64,000 nt of DNA. It comes from Paenibacillus aquistagni. Lineage in GTDB: Bacteria; Bacillota; Bacilli; Paenibacillales; Paenibacillaceae. A program made the translations under genes and the position numbers. The notes under the pieces were generated by a model. That model did not search any database, was not told the DNA's origin, and saw nothing but the letters and a program-made list of their open reading frames with translations. Location of the stretch: positions 496,001 to 560,000 of the forward strand of contig NZ_FXAZ01000003.1 in NCBI RefSeq assembly GCF_900177815.1. Direction: 5' to 3'. This document shows positions 8,685 through 17,498 of the stretch, piece after piece. Each line of letters starts with the position of its first letter. Positions within the stretch are counted from its first letter, which is position 1.

Positions 8685-11099
8685 ATGAAAGTGTGGCTGT
8701 ATGCCATCAGGCTGAATACCGGATGGGTCATGAACATCTCCTTGGCGCGAGAGTTGGATGCTCAATATTGGAAAGCGATTACATCTAATACGACGGCGGA
8801 TTCACCGCACGATAGATGCCATCATGAGTTGCAAAGAAGGAATACTCACCGAAGGTGGCTAAGGCAAGCGTGGTTTGAGACGAAGGTAGGCTTCCAAGTA
8901 GGAATGGCTGTTGTTCGTTTGTTTGAAAAAGAATCTTCTGCTTTGCCGCTTGATCACTGGCAGGAAGAGGAGTGGGAACAAGCGATACTAGCGTGGATTC
9001 GTAAGGCTCAGCTGATGTTAGGACAGCAAGGCCATCGGTCAAGGAAACGAGTGGATATAGACCATGCGGCTATCCGCGTGTCAAGTAAGACAGAGCTCGA
9101 CCTATTGGAAGCGGGTACTTGTTCAGATACTTTTGGACATCAATTCAAGAAGCGCAGCTGCAAGATTGCGATGTTCGACTGGCAAGAGGGAGCCAGTGGC
9201 GCCGTGCAGAGAGAGAACTCGTCCGAATGGCCTTCGAGTGAGCTTGATTGGGAGTGCAGCAGGCTTAGCCAACAGCTGTGTGGAAGGGCGCTATTCGAGA
9301 GCGAGCTCTTGTCCATGTTAAGCGGGAAGGGGGCAGCATGGTCAAAAGGCCAGCTGCATGCTGTCATTCAATGGGGGCTGTTAAATGGCAGCTTAACGGT
9401 TCACAGCGGCGTGACATGGCCGTTGCTCGAAGAAGGACAGGGATCAATGCGAAGGAATGCAGGGGATATACAAGCGCATGCCGATAGCGCTGGAAAGGAT
9501 AAAGGGCAGATCCCAAGTGGAGCAGGGCGTAGAAGAGATATACACAGGCAAGGTTCATTTAAAAGGTCTTTTATACTTGTTCTTAGACAATGGGGGTTAT
9601 CTCTGTTTGGCAGAGCTAGTTCGCTTACCTCCTTATGTAGATTAGTAACAAGTGGGGTGCTGCGATGGAGCCGCATGCTATGGAGGAGGGAGAAGCAGCA
9701 GCTTCCCTATTGCTTGCGATGTGGTGCGCTAGGGGATGAGCTTCAAGTGTCGGCTTGTGAGAGCTGTGGATCAAGCCGCTGCTATACGTGCATGGCATGC
9801 TTGCAGCTTGCCAGAAGCCGCTCATGCGCTCTGTTGGTAAGCAGCACCTGGGGAGAAAGGCGTCATCAAGGATTGAACGATGTGAGACATCGGCAAGTGT
9901 ACCACTGGGACGATGTTAATAGCCTTTTCATATATGAGCTGGATACGCTCGATCTGGCTCAGCATCAGAAGGCAAGCGGATCGCCTGCTGAGAGCAGCGT
10001 GGAAGTTGAGGCGTTGCTTGAGCCTTATCATCTCGCGCCTGCCCAGTGGGACGCAAGCCGCGGTGCGCTGCAGTATTTGTCTTCAAGGCTCAGCAAGGAG
10101 CATTCAGATCAGGGGCAATTCTTGTTGTGGGCGGTGACAGGAGCGGGAAAGACAGAGATGATGTTTCCCATGACGGCGTTCATGCTCGCAAATAAGAAAA
10201 AGGTATGCATTGCTACACCGCGCAAGGATGTTGTGCTTGAGCTCATGCCGAGAATCAAGAAGGCATTTCCTGAGGCGAAGGTTGTCACCTTGTATGGGGG
10301 AAGCGAGGAACGTTTTGAGAGCGGGGAGATCACGCTCACCACAACGCATCAGCTGCTTCGCTTCCGCGATGCCTTTGATTTGATGGTTGTGGACGAGCTC
10401 GATGCGTTCCCGTACCACAACAATCCGATGCTCGAACGTGCCGCCAAGCTCGCCTGCAAGGGCGGGGGCACGTTCGTGTATTTGTCGGCCACGCCGCCAA
10501 GCGCGCTTGCGCGTGCAGCAAGGCGCGGCCAGCTCGCACAGGCCACCGTGCCTGTGCGCTATCATCGGCATCCGCTACCCGTGCCGAAGCGGCTGCCGAT
10601 GCCTCCGGTCGCCCGCATGATTGCGAGCGGGCGACTGCCTTCACGCGTGGTAGGTGCCCTGCACCACGCGGTTTTGCGGGGCGCGCAGCTGTTCATCTTC
10701 GTTGCGCGCATCCGCCATATTGATGGCGCAGTGGCGCTGCTGCGGAAGAGCTTCCCGCAGCAGGCCATCGCAGGCACGTCCGCCGCCGACGCAAAGCGGG
10801 CGGAGAAGGTGCTGGCATTTCGCAGTGGCGAGATTCGCATCCTCGTGACGACAACGATTCTTGAACGCGGAGTAACCGTTCCGAAGAGCGATGTATTCAT
10901 CTGGGATGCAGATAACAAGCTGTTCGATGAAGCGTCGCTTGTTCAGATGGCGGGCCGGGCTGGACGTTCCAAGGATGATCCAAATGGCAGCGTGTATTTT
11001 GGTTCCTCGCAGTGGACCAGATCCCAAAGCGCGGCCACGCGTCAGATTCGTAGAATGAATCGTCTAGCCAAGCGTGGAGGCTACTTGCTCGCGAAGTAG
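8685..11099 (+). CDS. comFA: ComFA-type late competence DEAD-box ATPase/helicase with long N-terminal extension
   Basis: The 804-residue product has, in order: about 340 residues without recognisable domain, a cysteine cluster (from Cys343: CLRCG, CESCG, CYTCMAC) typical of the ComFA zinc finger, and two RecA-like helicase lobes. Walker A is TGAGKTE at about 485-491, Walker B is DELD at 570-573, motif III is YLSATPP, and motif VI is QMAGRAGRS. ComFA is a cytoplasmic ATPase that helps pull transforming single-stranded DNA across the membrane with ComEC. B. subtilis ComFA has about 460 residues, so the N-terminal part is extra. The helicase half is noticeably GC-richer than the flanks. comFC follows 170 bases downstream; comFB is not seen. 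The ribosome site AAGGAAGG is about 12 bases from the ATG, a little far. Confidence 0.9.
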   Translation: MKVWLYAIRLNTGWVMNISLARELDAQYWKAITSNTTADSPHDRCHHELQRRNTHRRWLRQAWFETKVGFQVGMAVVRLFEKESSALPLDHWQEEEWEQAILAWIRKAQLMLGQQGHRSRKRVDIDHAAIRVSSKTELDLLEAGTCSDTFGHQFKKRSCKIAMFDWQEGASGAVQRENSSEWPSSELDWECSRLSQQLCGRALFESELLSMLSGKGAAWSKGQLHAVIQWGLLNGSLTVHSGVTWPLLEEGQGSMRRNAGDIQAHADSAGKDKGQIPSGAGRRRDIHRQGSFKRSFILVLRQWGLSLFGRASSLTSLCRLVTSGVLRWSRMLWRREKQQLPYCLRCGALGDELQVSACESCGSSRCYTCMACLQLARSRSCALLVSSTWGERRHQGLNDVRHRQVYHWDDVNSLFIYELDTLDLAQHQKASGSPAESSVEVEALLEPYHLAPAQWDASRGALQYLSSRLSKEHSDQGQFLLWAVTGAGKTEMMFPMTAFMLANKKKVCIATPRKDVVLELMPRIKKAFPEAKVVTLYGGSEERFESGEITLTTTHQLLRFRDAFDLMVVDELDAFPYHNNPMLERAAKLACKGGGTFVYLSATPPSALARAARRGQLAQATVPVRYHRHPLPVPKRLPMPPVARMIASGRLPSRVVGALHHAVLRGAQLFIFVARIRHIDGAVALLRKSFPQQAIAGTSAADAKRAEKVLAFRSGEIRILVTTTILERGVTVPKSDVFIWDADNKLFDEASLVQMAGRAGRSKDDPNGSVYFGSSQWTRSQSAATRQIRRMNRLAKRGGYLLAK

Positions 11100-11270
11100 G
11101 AGAGGATACCCTCGCATTTTAGGAAGAGCGAATATGCTCTGCTCTACGTTGCGGCATAGGGTTGAATAACCCGACGGATACATAAAATTTAATTGGTTGT
11201 CGTCTTGCCGCAGATGGTTCATAATGAGAAGCGGGCAATGGCGATACAGGAATTGGAAAGGGGATTGACT

Positions 11271-12137
11271 ATGCAGATGCAGTCTAGCTGGTATGAACGT
11301 ATTGCTGCGCCACGGTCGAGCACATGCCTTGCCTGCAGCCGAACCATCCCCTATTATGGGGACCTTGAGGAACTGAAGGCAGAGCAATGGCGGCGTTCGT
11401 TATGCCCGAGCTGTGTGGAGCGCATTCCGTTTATTGAGGAAGTCGGGTGCTCCAGCTGCGGTCGTCACATCCGATGCGAGGACTGTCAGCGTCAGCCCTT
11501 GCAGCAGTACGGTCTTGCCTATAATCGAAGTGTTGTCCAGTATCAAGAGCATATGAAGGAATGGCTCGCGTTGTGCAAGTTCAAAGGCAATCAATCCATT
11601 GCCTTCGTAATGGCAGGAATGATGATAGAGCAATATATGCCATTGTCACTGACTGCCAAGGTGAACAAGCCTACACGTTCATCTAGTGATTGGTGGAGCA
11701 TGTTGAAGGAATGGTGGAATCCGGAGTCCATCATTGAGTATCCGGATCTCGTCACCTACGTGCCATCTTCCTTGGAACGATTAGAGGAGAGAGGGTTCAA
11801 CCAGGCAGAGCTGCTGGCAGGAACACTGGCGAAGGCTTGGGGCCGCCCATTATTAAACTGCCTTGATCGCACTAGAGATACAGGCAAGCAAAGCCAACAA
11901 AGCCGGGCTGGAAGAGAGCAAAGCCTAGAAGGCACCTTTACATGGAATCAGGCAGCATTTCAGGGCATTCGCTTCTACATGGCTCGGCAGCTGAAGCCCT
12001 ATCTTCATATTTTGCTTGTTGATGATGTATACACAACGGGAAGCACGATTCGCGCCTGTGCACGCGCATTGCAGGATGGACTCCGCGAGCTTCACATTCA
12101 GGGAATGGTGAGCAGCTATACTTGGGCTAGAGCCTAG
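11271..12137 (+). CDS. comFC: ComFC phosphoribosyltransferase-like competence protein
   Basis: The chosen start is ATG 11271 behind AAAGGGG (289 residues); an in-frame ATG at 11238 is possible but has a weaker site. The N terminus carries paired zinc-binding cysteines (CLAC, CPSC, CSSCG, CEDC). The C-terminal half is a type I phosphoribosyltransferase fold with the PRPP-binding motif ILLVDDVYTTGST around residues 248-259 and the RGFNQAELLA segment typical of ComF/GntX proteins. In B. subtilis ComFC works with ComFA in DNA uptake. It lies downstream of comFA in the same direction. Confidence 0.9.
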   Translation: MQMQSSWYERIAAPRSSTCLACSRTIPYYGDLEELKAEQWRRSLCPSCVERIPFIEEVGCSSCGRHIRCEDCQRQPLQQYGLAYNRSVVQYQEHMKEWLALCKFKGNQSIAFVMAGMMIEQYMPLSLTAKVNKPTRSSSDWWSMLKEWWNPESIIEYPDLVTYVPSSLERLEERGFNQAELLAGTLAKAWGRPLLNCLDRTRDTGKQSQQSRAGREQSLEGTFTWNQAAFQGIRFYMARQLKPYLHILLVDDVYTTGSTIRACARALQDGLRELHIQGMVSSYTWARA

Positions 12138-12313
12138 AAATAGGGCGAGGTTATCCATTCTCTGCTTCTAACGCTTCAGATGTATCCCTCTTAAGAATAG
12201 GTAGAATGACCCCTTCTACGCTTTATAGCAGCACTCCTTAAGAAAATCACTCGTAATCTGAATCGCGATACGCTATGATAAGGCTATTAGTACAATGCAT
12301 GGAGGTGTGCTGG

Positions 12314-12706
12314 ATGGATCTAGCCAACTGCTTACGATGCGGAAGGTTATTTGCTAAGGCATTTCGAGATATTTGTCCAGCCTGCATCAAGGAGATTGAG
12401 CAGGAATATACGAGATGTACGGATTATTTACGACACAACCGTCATGTCACGATGCATGAATTAAGCGAGGCGACAGACGTCAGTGTCCGTCAGATCACGA
12501 GCTTCATTCGTGAAGGACGTATCTCAATTGCGAGCCACGAGAATATAAGCTACAAATGCGAGGCCTGTGATACGAACATTCGAGAAGGGCATCTATGCGA
12601 GAACTGCCGAAGACGCTTGCAAAGCGATCTGAAAAACAGTGAGAGGGTGTCGCGTTCAACAGACGAGTCACAGCAGGGTTCTGTTACATATCGAATTACG
12701 GAATAA
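12314..12706 (+). CDS. yvyF: YvyF flagellar operon protein
   Basis: ATG 12314 follows GGAGGTG at six bases; upstream in-frame codons lack a site, so the product is 130 residues. It has two treble-clef-like cysteine pairs at each end (CLRC and CPAC near the start, CEAC and CENC near 88-105) around a MerR-like helical segment (TMHELSEATDVSVRQITSFI). This matches the family annotated as flagellar operon protein (YvyF), found upstream of flgM in Bacilli. Its molecular role is not established; the fold suggests a DNA- or RNA-binding regulator. Confidence 0.88.
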   Translation: MDLANCLRCGRLFAKAFRDICPACIKEIEQEYTRCTDYLRHNRHVTMHELSEATDVSVRQITSFIREGRISIASHENISYKCEACDTNIREGHLCENCRRRLQSDLKNSERVSRSTDESQQGSVTYRITE

Positions 12707-12731
12707 TTGGCGAATTGAAGTGTGGGTGCTC

Positions 12732-12740
12732 TGATATAAT
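12732..12740 (+). promoter_or_regulatory. Extended -10 promoter after yvyF
   Basis: TGATATAAT is a perfect extended -10 element; no good -35 is present. Transcription would start near 12747, just after the yvyF stop, and run into the hairpin at 13054-13086. Confidence 0.45.
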
Positions 12741-13032
12741 ACCGCGCCCACTATCAATGCCGGAGGCACGGTCGTTTTAGTGGTCGATATCTCAATGTAC
12801 GCACAATAGTGTGTTATCGTAAGATAAGCGTGTCAAGGATAGAACAACAGTCGATAGTTGCTGAGTCGATATCCTTAGTAGTGGAAAAGTATAAATAGCA
12901 GCTTCTCGATGTACACGAAGTAATCGCCGTTCGCGCTTTTCCTTTTTAACATGCTGGCGTTAGGCTTCTTCGGTATTACGGTATCGGCGTGGAAATAATT
13001 GTGAAAGATTCTCTCTTTTTCAAAGAGAAAAC

Positions 13033-13060
13033 TAAATAATCCTGTAGGCTTGGCCGATAA
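13033..13060 (+). promoter_or_regulatory. SigD promoter of flgM
   Basis: TAAA (13033-13036), a 16-base spacer and GCCGATAA (13053-13060) match the SigD consensus TAAA-N15/16-GCCGATAT almost exactly. The -10 element forms the left arm of a terminator hairpin. Confidence 0.85.
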
Positions 13061-13086
13061 TCTTAGTAAAGGTTATCGGTTTTTTT
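13054..13086 (+). terminator. Terminator hairpin overlapping the flgM SigD promoter
   Basis: CCGATAATC (13054-13062) pairs with GGTTATCGG (13071-13079) over an 8-base loop, followed by seven T residues. It should stop readthrough from yvyF. SigD transcripts would begin near 13067 in the loop and lack the left arm. Confidence 0.85.
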
Positions 13087-13147
13087 GTGCAAGAAGAGGG
13101 ATATTAGAAGGAAGGGCTCTTCTAATAGCGGAACGAGGTGAAATGCA

Positions 13148-13417
13148 ATGAAGATAAATGAAACACAACGACTGAGCGCAGTCTCGCAATATCAGACACA
13201 GCAGTCCATGCAGCGCACGGGAAAGGCACCGATGAAGAAGGATGAGGTCAGCATCTCAGCTGAAGCGAAGGAGATGTTGAATGCACAGCAATCTCAAGAT
13301 CCAGCCCGCACAGAGCGAATCCAGGCTTTGAAGCATGCTGTATCTACAGGCACATACAAGGTGGAAGCCGACAAGATTGCAGAGAAGCTGATGCCTTATT
13401 TCCGTCCAAAAGCATAG
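13148..13417 (+). CDS. flgM: FlgM anti-sigma-D factor
   Basis: The 89-residue protein has a disordered Ser/Gln-rich start and the C-terminal helical FlgM motif (DEVSISAEAKEMLNA then ERIQALKHAVSTGTYKVEADKIAEKLM). FlgM binds and holds SigD inactive until the hook-basal body is finished. It is preceded by a SigD promoter, giving negative feedback, and followed by flgN. GAGGTG lies seven bases before the ATG. Confidence 0.95.
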   Translation: MKINETQRLSAVSQYQTQQSMQRTGKAPMKKDEVSISAEAKEMLNAQQSQDPARTERIQALKHAVSTGTYKVEADKIAEKLMPYFRPKA

Positions 13418-13485
13418 CGCTAAGCAGACAGCAAGCAATTCGGATACGATGAACCGCAACGATGCCAAGTAAAGAAGGTGAGAAG

Positions 13486-13986
13486 ATGAGTGTGCAGCCA
13501 ATCATTGCTGCTTTGCATCAACTGGAGCAGTGCTATGAGCAGATGATGGAACAAGGCAATCGCAAGACGCAAATCATCATAAAAAATGATATTAATGAGC
13601 TCATGAAGATTATGATTGCGGAGAAAGGAATCATGCGTAAAGTTCAGGAGGCTGAAGATGCTCTATCCGAGCAGTCGCTTGCTTATATTCGCGGCAAAGG
13701 GATTAAGTCTCAGCTTAAGCTTACGGTTAGTGAGCTCTTGAAGTTAGTATTTAATGCAGAAGAGAAGCTAGCTTTGAAGGAATCACAGGAACGTTTGAAC
13801 GACCTGCTGCATCGCATGAAGCAATTGAACGATCACAATCAGCTGTTATTGGAGCAATCCTTGCAGTTTGCCAACTATCAACTGGACCTATTGGTTGAGC
13901 ACCCTGAGGACAACGCCTTCTACAAACGGCCGGATCAGCAGCGCGGCTCATACTATCCTGTAGGCAAGCTGGATGCGAGAGGCTGA
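13486..13986 (+). CDS. flgN: FlgN hook-junction chaperone
   Basis: ATG 13486 has the site AAGGTGAG; the frame extends 8 codons further up without one. The 166-residue product is all helical with heptads (QLEQCYEQMMEQGNRKTQIII and KLALKESQERLNDLL), fitting FlgN, the export chaperone for FlgK and FlgL, which are encoded immediately downstream. Confidence 0.9.
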   Translation: MSVQPIIAALHQLEQCYEQMMEQGNRKTQIIIKNDINELMKIMIAEKGIMRKVQEAEDALSEQSLAYIRGKGIKSQLKLTVSELLKLVFNAEEKLALKESQERLNDLLHRMKQLNDHNQLLLEQSLQFANYQLDLLVEHPEDNAFYKRPDQQRGSYYPVGKLDARG

Positions 13987-14076
13987 TTAACGAAATCACA
14001 GAGCGAAACATTAAGATAGAAGAAGATAGATTGCTGCACAATTCGATTTGCAGCTAACAGAAAAGGATGGGACAAG

Positions 14077-15621
14077 ATGAGGTCTACCTTTCATGGATTA
14101 GAAACGAGCAGAAGGGCTCTATTTGTTCAGAATACAATGATGCAGACGCTTGGGCATAACATTGCCAATGCGTCAACCGAAGGCTACACACGTCAGCGTG
14201 TGCGCGCATCTGCAACCAATCCGCTGGAGATGCCAGGCATGTACACCTCTACTGCGCCGGGCCAGCTTGGAACAGGCGTCCAATATGACAGCATCACCCG
14301 CATTAGAGATTCATTTTTGGATATGCAATTCCGTCGCGAGAATCAAAGCTTAGGTTCATGGAGCATTCTCGACAACTCGATTCGTTCAATTGAGAGCTTC
14401 TTGAATGAGCCTTCCGAGAATGGCTTGGCTAGCGTAATGGATAAGTTCTGGGATTCCTGGGAAGTGCTTAATCGGGATCCGTCCCTGCTCAGCGCCCGCG
14501 TCGAAGTTATCGGTGCTGCTACCAACATGGCGGATATGATGAAGCACGTGGGACAATCCTTAACGAAGCTTGAAGACGATATTAACAATAACATTAATGT
14601 GAAGGTTAGCGAGGCCAATGATATTCTGAACAACATTGCCAATCTAACCGATATGATCAAGAAAGTGGAGGGCACGGGCGATAACGCGAATGATTTCCGC
14701 GATCAGCGAGATCTACTTATTGATCAGCTCTCTACCATTGTCGACATTCAGGTCGTAGAAGGCTTTAATGGAGAGATTACCATTAATGCTGCAGGTGGTC
14801 CTGTGCTGGATGATGCAGGGGTCACCCCGATTACGAATGCGACTGTGGATGCAGCAACGGCAGGCCAGTTTCATGGATACGCCATGTCCTTGGATCAAGT
14901 CACGAAGATGCGCGATCAGATGAATGCGATGCTTGATACTATGATCAACGGTGAAGTGGAAGTCGAGCTGCCAGCAGGTTATATCGCCTCTCAAGATTTG
15001 GTGCTTCCAAACGGGCAAGGAACCATTCCAGCGGGGACAACGCTGGCGAGCCCAACGAAGATCACCGTTAATGGACTTAATGGTTTGCATCAGCTGGGCT
15101 ATACCTTGTCAGATCCATCGCAAACGGGTATTCCATTCTTTACAACTATGGATGGAACAACCAGCTTCACCCTTGATAACATTCAAGTCAATCCGGATAT
15201 TGTGGCGGATACGAATATGATTGCAGCATCAGGACGATATGAGATTGTGAGCGGTACCAACACCACGGTAAAAGGCAACAGCGTAATCGCACATGCGCTT
15301 GCAACGCTGCGAGACACATCGTTCTCCTTCCCTTCTAATCTCACCTCGTTATCAACAGGTAAGATTGATGATTATTATCGAGCGCTGGTCGGGGAGCTTG
15401 GAACTGCGTCGGCCAATACCAACCGTAACGTTATGATTCAGACGGATATGGTGGACAATGTGATGATGAGAAGACAATCAGTCAGCGGAGTGTCTTTGGA
15501 TGAAGAAATGGCCGATATGATTCGATTCCAGCATGCCTATAATGCAGCGGCTCGGAACATGACAACGGTAGATGAGATGCTTGATCGGGTTATTAATCAA
15601 ATGGGCCTCGTGGGCAGATAA
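14077..15621 (+). CDS. flgK: FlgK flagellar hook-associated protein 1
   Basis: The 514-residue protein has the conserved N-terminal flagellar rod/hook motif (GLETSRRALFVQNTMMQTLGHNIANA-type segment in the first 40 residues, ending STEGYTRQRV) and the C-terminal coiled-coil LDEEMADMIRFQHAYNAAARNM ... MLDRVINQMG. It forms the first hook-filament junction ring outside the cell. It is exported by the flagellar type III system, so no signal peptide is expected. AAGGATGGGAC precedes the ATG. Confidence 0.95.
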   Translation: MRSTFHGLETSRRALFVQNTMMQTLGHNIANASTEGYTRQRVRASATNPLEMPGMYTSTAPGQLGTGVQYDSITRIRDSFLDMQFRRENQSLGSWSILDNSIRSIESFLNEPSENGLASVMDKFWDSWEVLNRDPSLLSARVEVIGAATNMADMMKHVGQSLTKLEDDINNNINVKVSEANDILNNIANLTDMIKKVEGTGDNANDFRDQRDLLIDQLSTIVDIQVVEGFNGEITINAAGGPVLDDAGVTPITNATVDAATAGQFHGYAMSLDQVTKMRDQMNAMLDTMINGEVEVELPAGYIASQDLVLPNGQGTIPAGTTLASPTKITVNGLNGLHQLGYTLSDPSQTGIPFFTTMDGTTSFTLDNIQVNPDIVADTNMIAASGRYEIVSGTNTTVKGNSVIAHALATLRDTSFSFPSNLTSLSTGKIDDYYRALVGELGTASANTNRNVMIQTDMVDNVMMRRQSVSGVSLDEEMADMIRFQHAYNAAARNMTTVDEMLDRVINQMGLVGR

Positions 15622-15645
15622 CGTTTTGGAAGAAGGTGAGCTATC

Positions 15646-16536
15646 ATGCGTGTAACAGGAATGATGCAGAATACGCAGCTGCTTAAAAATATGAGATATT
15701 TGAACACCAATCTAACGGATGGACAGAATAAGCTTGCGTCGGGACAGAAGATCCACCGTCCTGGGGACAGTCCTGTTGGCATCGGATATCAGATGCGCTA
15801 CGATACGGAACTCAGTCGCAATGAGGAGTACGTGCAGAATGCATCCATGGGCACAGGGATGCTTCGCACCATGGATTCCTTGATGCAGCAAGCCAATGAT
15901 GTGCTGAAGCGTGCTAGGACGCTTGCTCAGCAAGCCTCAACAGGGACAACTCCTGATGACGCAAGAAAGGCGATTGCGGCCGAGATGGAGCAATTGAAGG
16001 AGCAGTTGGTTATGATCGGCAATAGCACCTACAACGGACGATATTTGTTTAATGGGCAGAAGACGGATCAGCCCCCTTATACTGCTGCTACTGCAGCTAG
16101 CGATACAACGGATACGGGCGTGTATACACTTAATGTAAGTCCAGCAGTGTCTGTACCGGTAAGTATAACAGGGGAAATGATCTTTGGAACAGCAGGATCC
16201 GGCGATAATGTATTTAAGGTCATGGATGATATCTTGGACGGTCTTCAGACCAATAATATAGATAAGATTGCAGCCGGAATGAAGGGCATTGACGATTCTT
16301 CTGATCGTATATCTACCCAATGGGCTGAGATCGGTGCCCGAATGAATCGTTTCGAACTAATGGAAAATCGTCTTGCAGATGATAAGGTGAACATCAAAGA
16401 GCAGCGAGCTGAAGTGGCGGATGTGGACATGGCAGATGCTATTATTCAATTGAAACAGCAAGAGAACGTACTGCAAGCCGCATTGTCTACAGGTGCACGG
16501 ATTATGCAAGTGTCATTGATTGATTTTATTCGCTAG
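15646..16536 (+). CDS. flgL: FlgL flagellar hook-associated protein 3
   Basis: The 296-residue protein is flagellin-like at both ends: MRVTGMMQNTQLLKNMRYLN at the start with the ASGQKIHRPGDSPVGIGYQM segment, and ADVDMADAIIQLKQQENVLQAAL near the end. It makes the second junction layer between hook and filament and lies 24 bases after flgK with a good GAAGGTGAG site. A hairpin follows before yviE. Confidence 0.95.
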   Translation: MRVTGMMQNTQLLKNMRYLNTNLTDGQNKLASGQKIHRPGDSPVGIGYQMRYDTELSRNEEYVQNASMGTGMLRTMDSLMQQANDVLKRARTLAQQASTGTTPDDARKAIAAEMEQLKEQLVMIGNSTYNGRYLFNGQKTDQPPYTAATAASDTTDTGVYTLNVSPAVSVPVSITGEMIFGTAGSGDNVFKVMDDILDGLQTNNIDKIAAGMKGIDDSSDRISTQWAEIGARMNRFELMENRLADDKVNIKEQRAEVADVDMADAIIQLKQQENVLQAALSTGARIMQVSLIDFIR

Positions 16537-16576
16537 TTATAACGCTAATTGTCTATACCCGTATTAAGTAGATCGG

Positions 16577-16605
16577 AGTGAGTCTAAATGATAGGCTCAC
16601 TTCAT
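16577..16605 (+). terminator. Hairpin between flgL and yviE
   Basis: AGTGAGTCTA pairs with TAGGCTCACT (10 bp, one G-T) across a 5-base loop, but only two T residues follow. It is probably a weak terminator, processing site or mRNA stabiliser that sets the flgMNKL and yviE-fliW-csrA parts at different levels. Confidence 0.45.
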
Positions 16606-16641
16606 TAATAAACGCTATTTTAGTTATAGCAGGTGATACCT

Positions 16642-17046
16642 ATGATGATTGGGAGTATTCTACAACAAATGCGTCAAGCACCGACTTTTCAATATGAACC
16701 TGCAGAATTAGACATTAAGTGGCAGCCGGCCGAGATGGATGCAGATTGGGATGCCATATGGGAAGAAATTGGTGTACTCCCGTCTTCGGCTTTGACTAAA
16801 AGCCTTAGTGAAGAAGCTGTACGCAAAGGACTAGAAAGCATACAAACGAGAGCTCAAGAAGGGGATAGGGTCGGTAATATAGCGAAGGGCAGTGTAACAC
16901 CAGGTCAAATTGCCTTTGAGCGTTATATGCGGGATGGCAAAAAAGAAGTTCAATTGGAAGCACTCCCTAGATTTGGAGTTTCAATTGATGTTCGCGTTTA
17001 CCCGCCTGAGATTGAAGTTAAGACGAAAGGTGTTGTTCGAAGTTGA
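16642..17046 (+). CDS. yviE: YviE-like DUF6470 protein
   Basis: The start at ATG 16642 uses AGGTGAT seven bases upstream; a GTG at 16633 lies inside that site and is unlikely. The 134-residue product has Trp/Asp-rich repeats (ELDIKWQPAEMDADWD) and a conserved central motif with AQEGDRVGNIAKG. It matches the DUF6470/YviE family, always found between flgL and fliW. The function is unknown; no membrane segment or signal is visible. It overlaps the fliW start by four bases if TTG 17043 is used. Confidence 0.82.
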   Translation: MMIGSILQQMRQAPTFQYEPAELDIKWQPAEMDADWDAIWEEIGVLPSSALTKSLSEEAVRKGLESIQTRAQEGDRVGNIAKGSVTPGQIAFERYMRDGKKEVQLEALPRFGVSIDVRVYPPEIEVKTKGVVRS

Positions 17047-17498
17047 ACATAACAAATGAGAAAAATCTCATGATTATAAGCTCCATTTATGGAGAGCTGA
17101 TGCCTGAGCCACATCAGGTGTACCATTTTGTAAAAGGAATGGTCGGGTTTCAAGCTGTCCGGGATTTTGCATTGTTGCCATACGAGGACACACCTTTCTA
17201 TATCCTTCATGGTACAGAAGGCCAAACGAGTTTCATTCTGTTGCCGGCTGAACAAGTGCAGCACTATTCCTTTGAAATAGACCGATCTACCGCAGAACTT
17301 CTTGAATTAACTAAGCCTGAGGATGCTGTGACGCTGCTTGTTGTTAATATGGATGAAGGGGAGATCAGTGTAAATTTGCGTGCACCAGTACTGCTTCATC
17401 CGGCATCTCAAAAAGGCTGCCAATATGTCATTCATGATCAAAGTGTACCTCTTCGTTATGTTCTGAACAAAGGAGGGGATCACGCTGCTCGTACTTAA
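17043..17498 (+). CDS. fliW: FliW flagellar assembly factor, CsrA antagonist
   Basis: The product has the FliW beta-barrel pattern (a YGELMPEPHQVYHFVKGMVGF segment, then LPYEDTPFYIL, FEIDRSTAELL and LLVVNMDEGEISVNLRAPVLLHP). FliW binds either CsrA or flagellin; when flagellin is exported, freed FliW takes CsrA off flagellin mRNA. The start is uncertain: TTG 17043 overlaps the yviE stop and has AAAGGTG ten bases upstream (151 residues), while ATG 17070 gives 142 residues and fits the family's usual N terminus better but lacks a good site. The 3' end overlaps csrA by 14 bases, so the two antagonists are probably coupled in translation. Confidence 0.92.
   Translation: MNITNEKNLMIISSIYGELMPEPHQVYHFVKGMVGFQAVRDFALLPYEDTPFYILHGTEGQTSFILLPAEQVQHYSFEIDRSTAELLELTKPEDAVTLLVVNMDEGEISVNLRAPVLLHPASQKGCQYVIHDQSVPLRYVLNKGGDHAART

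Larger units (their letters stand above)
12747..13086 (+). ncRNA. Candidate untranslated RNA between yvyF and flgM
   Basis: This 340-base stretch has no credible ORF, begins at an extended -10 promoter and ends at a strong terminator. It contains a stem of AAGGATA with TATCCTT (about 12835-12893) enclosing a CAAC/GTTG hairpin, a repeated GTCGATATC 9-mer and a small hairpin TCTCTTT/AAAGAGA at 13012-13028. It matches no RNA family I recognise. It could also be an untranslated 5' region. Confidence 0.3.
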
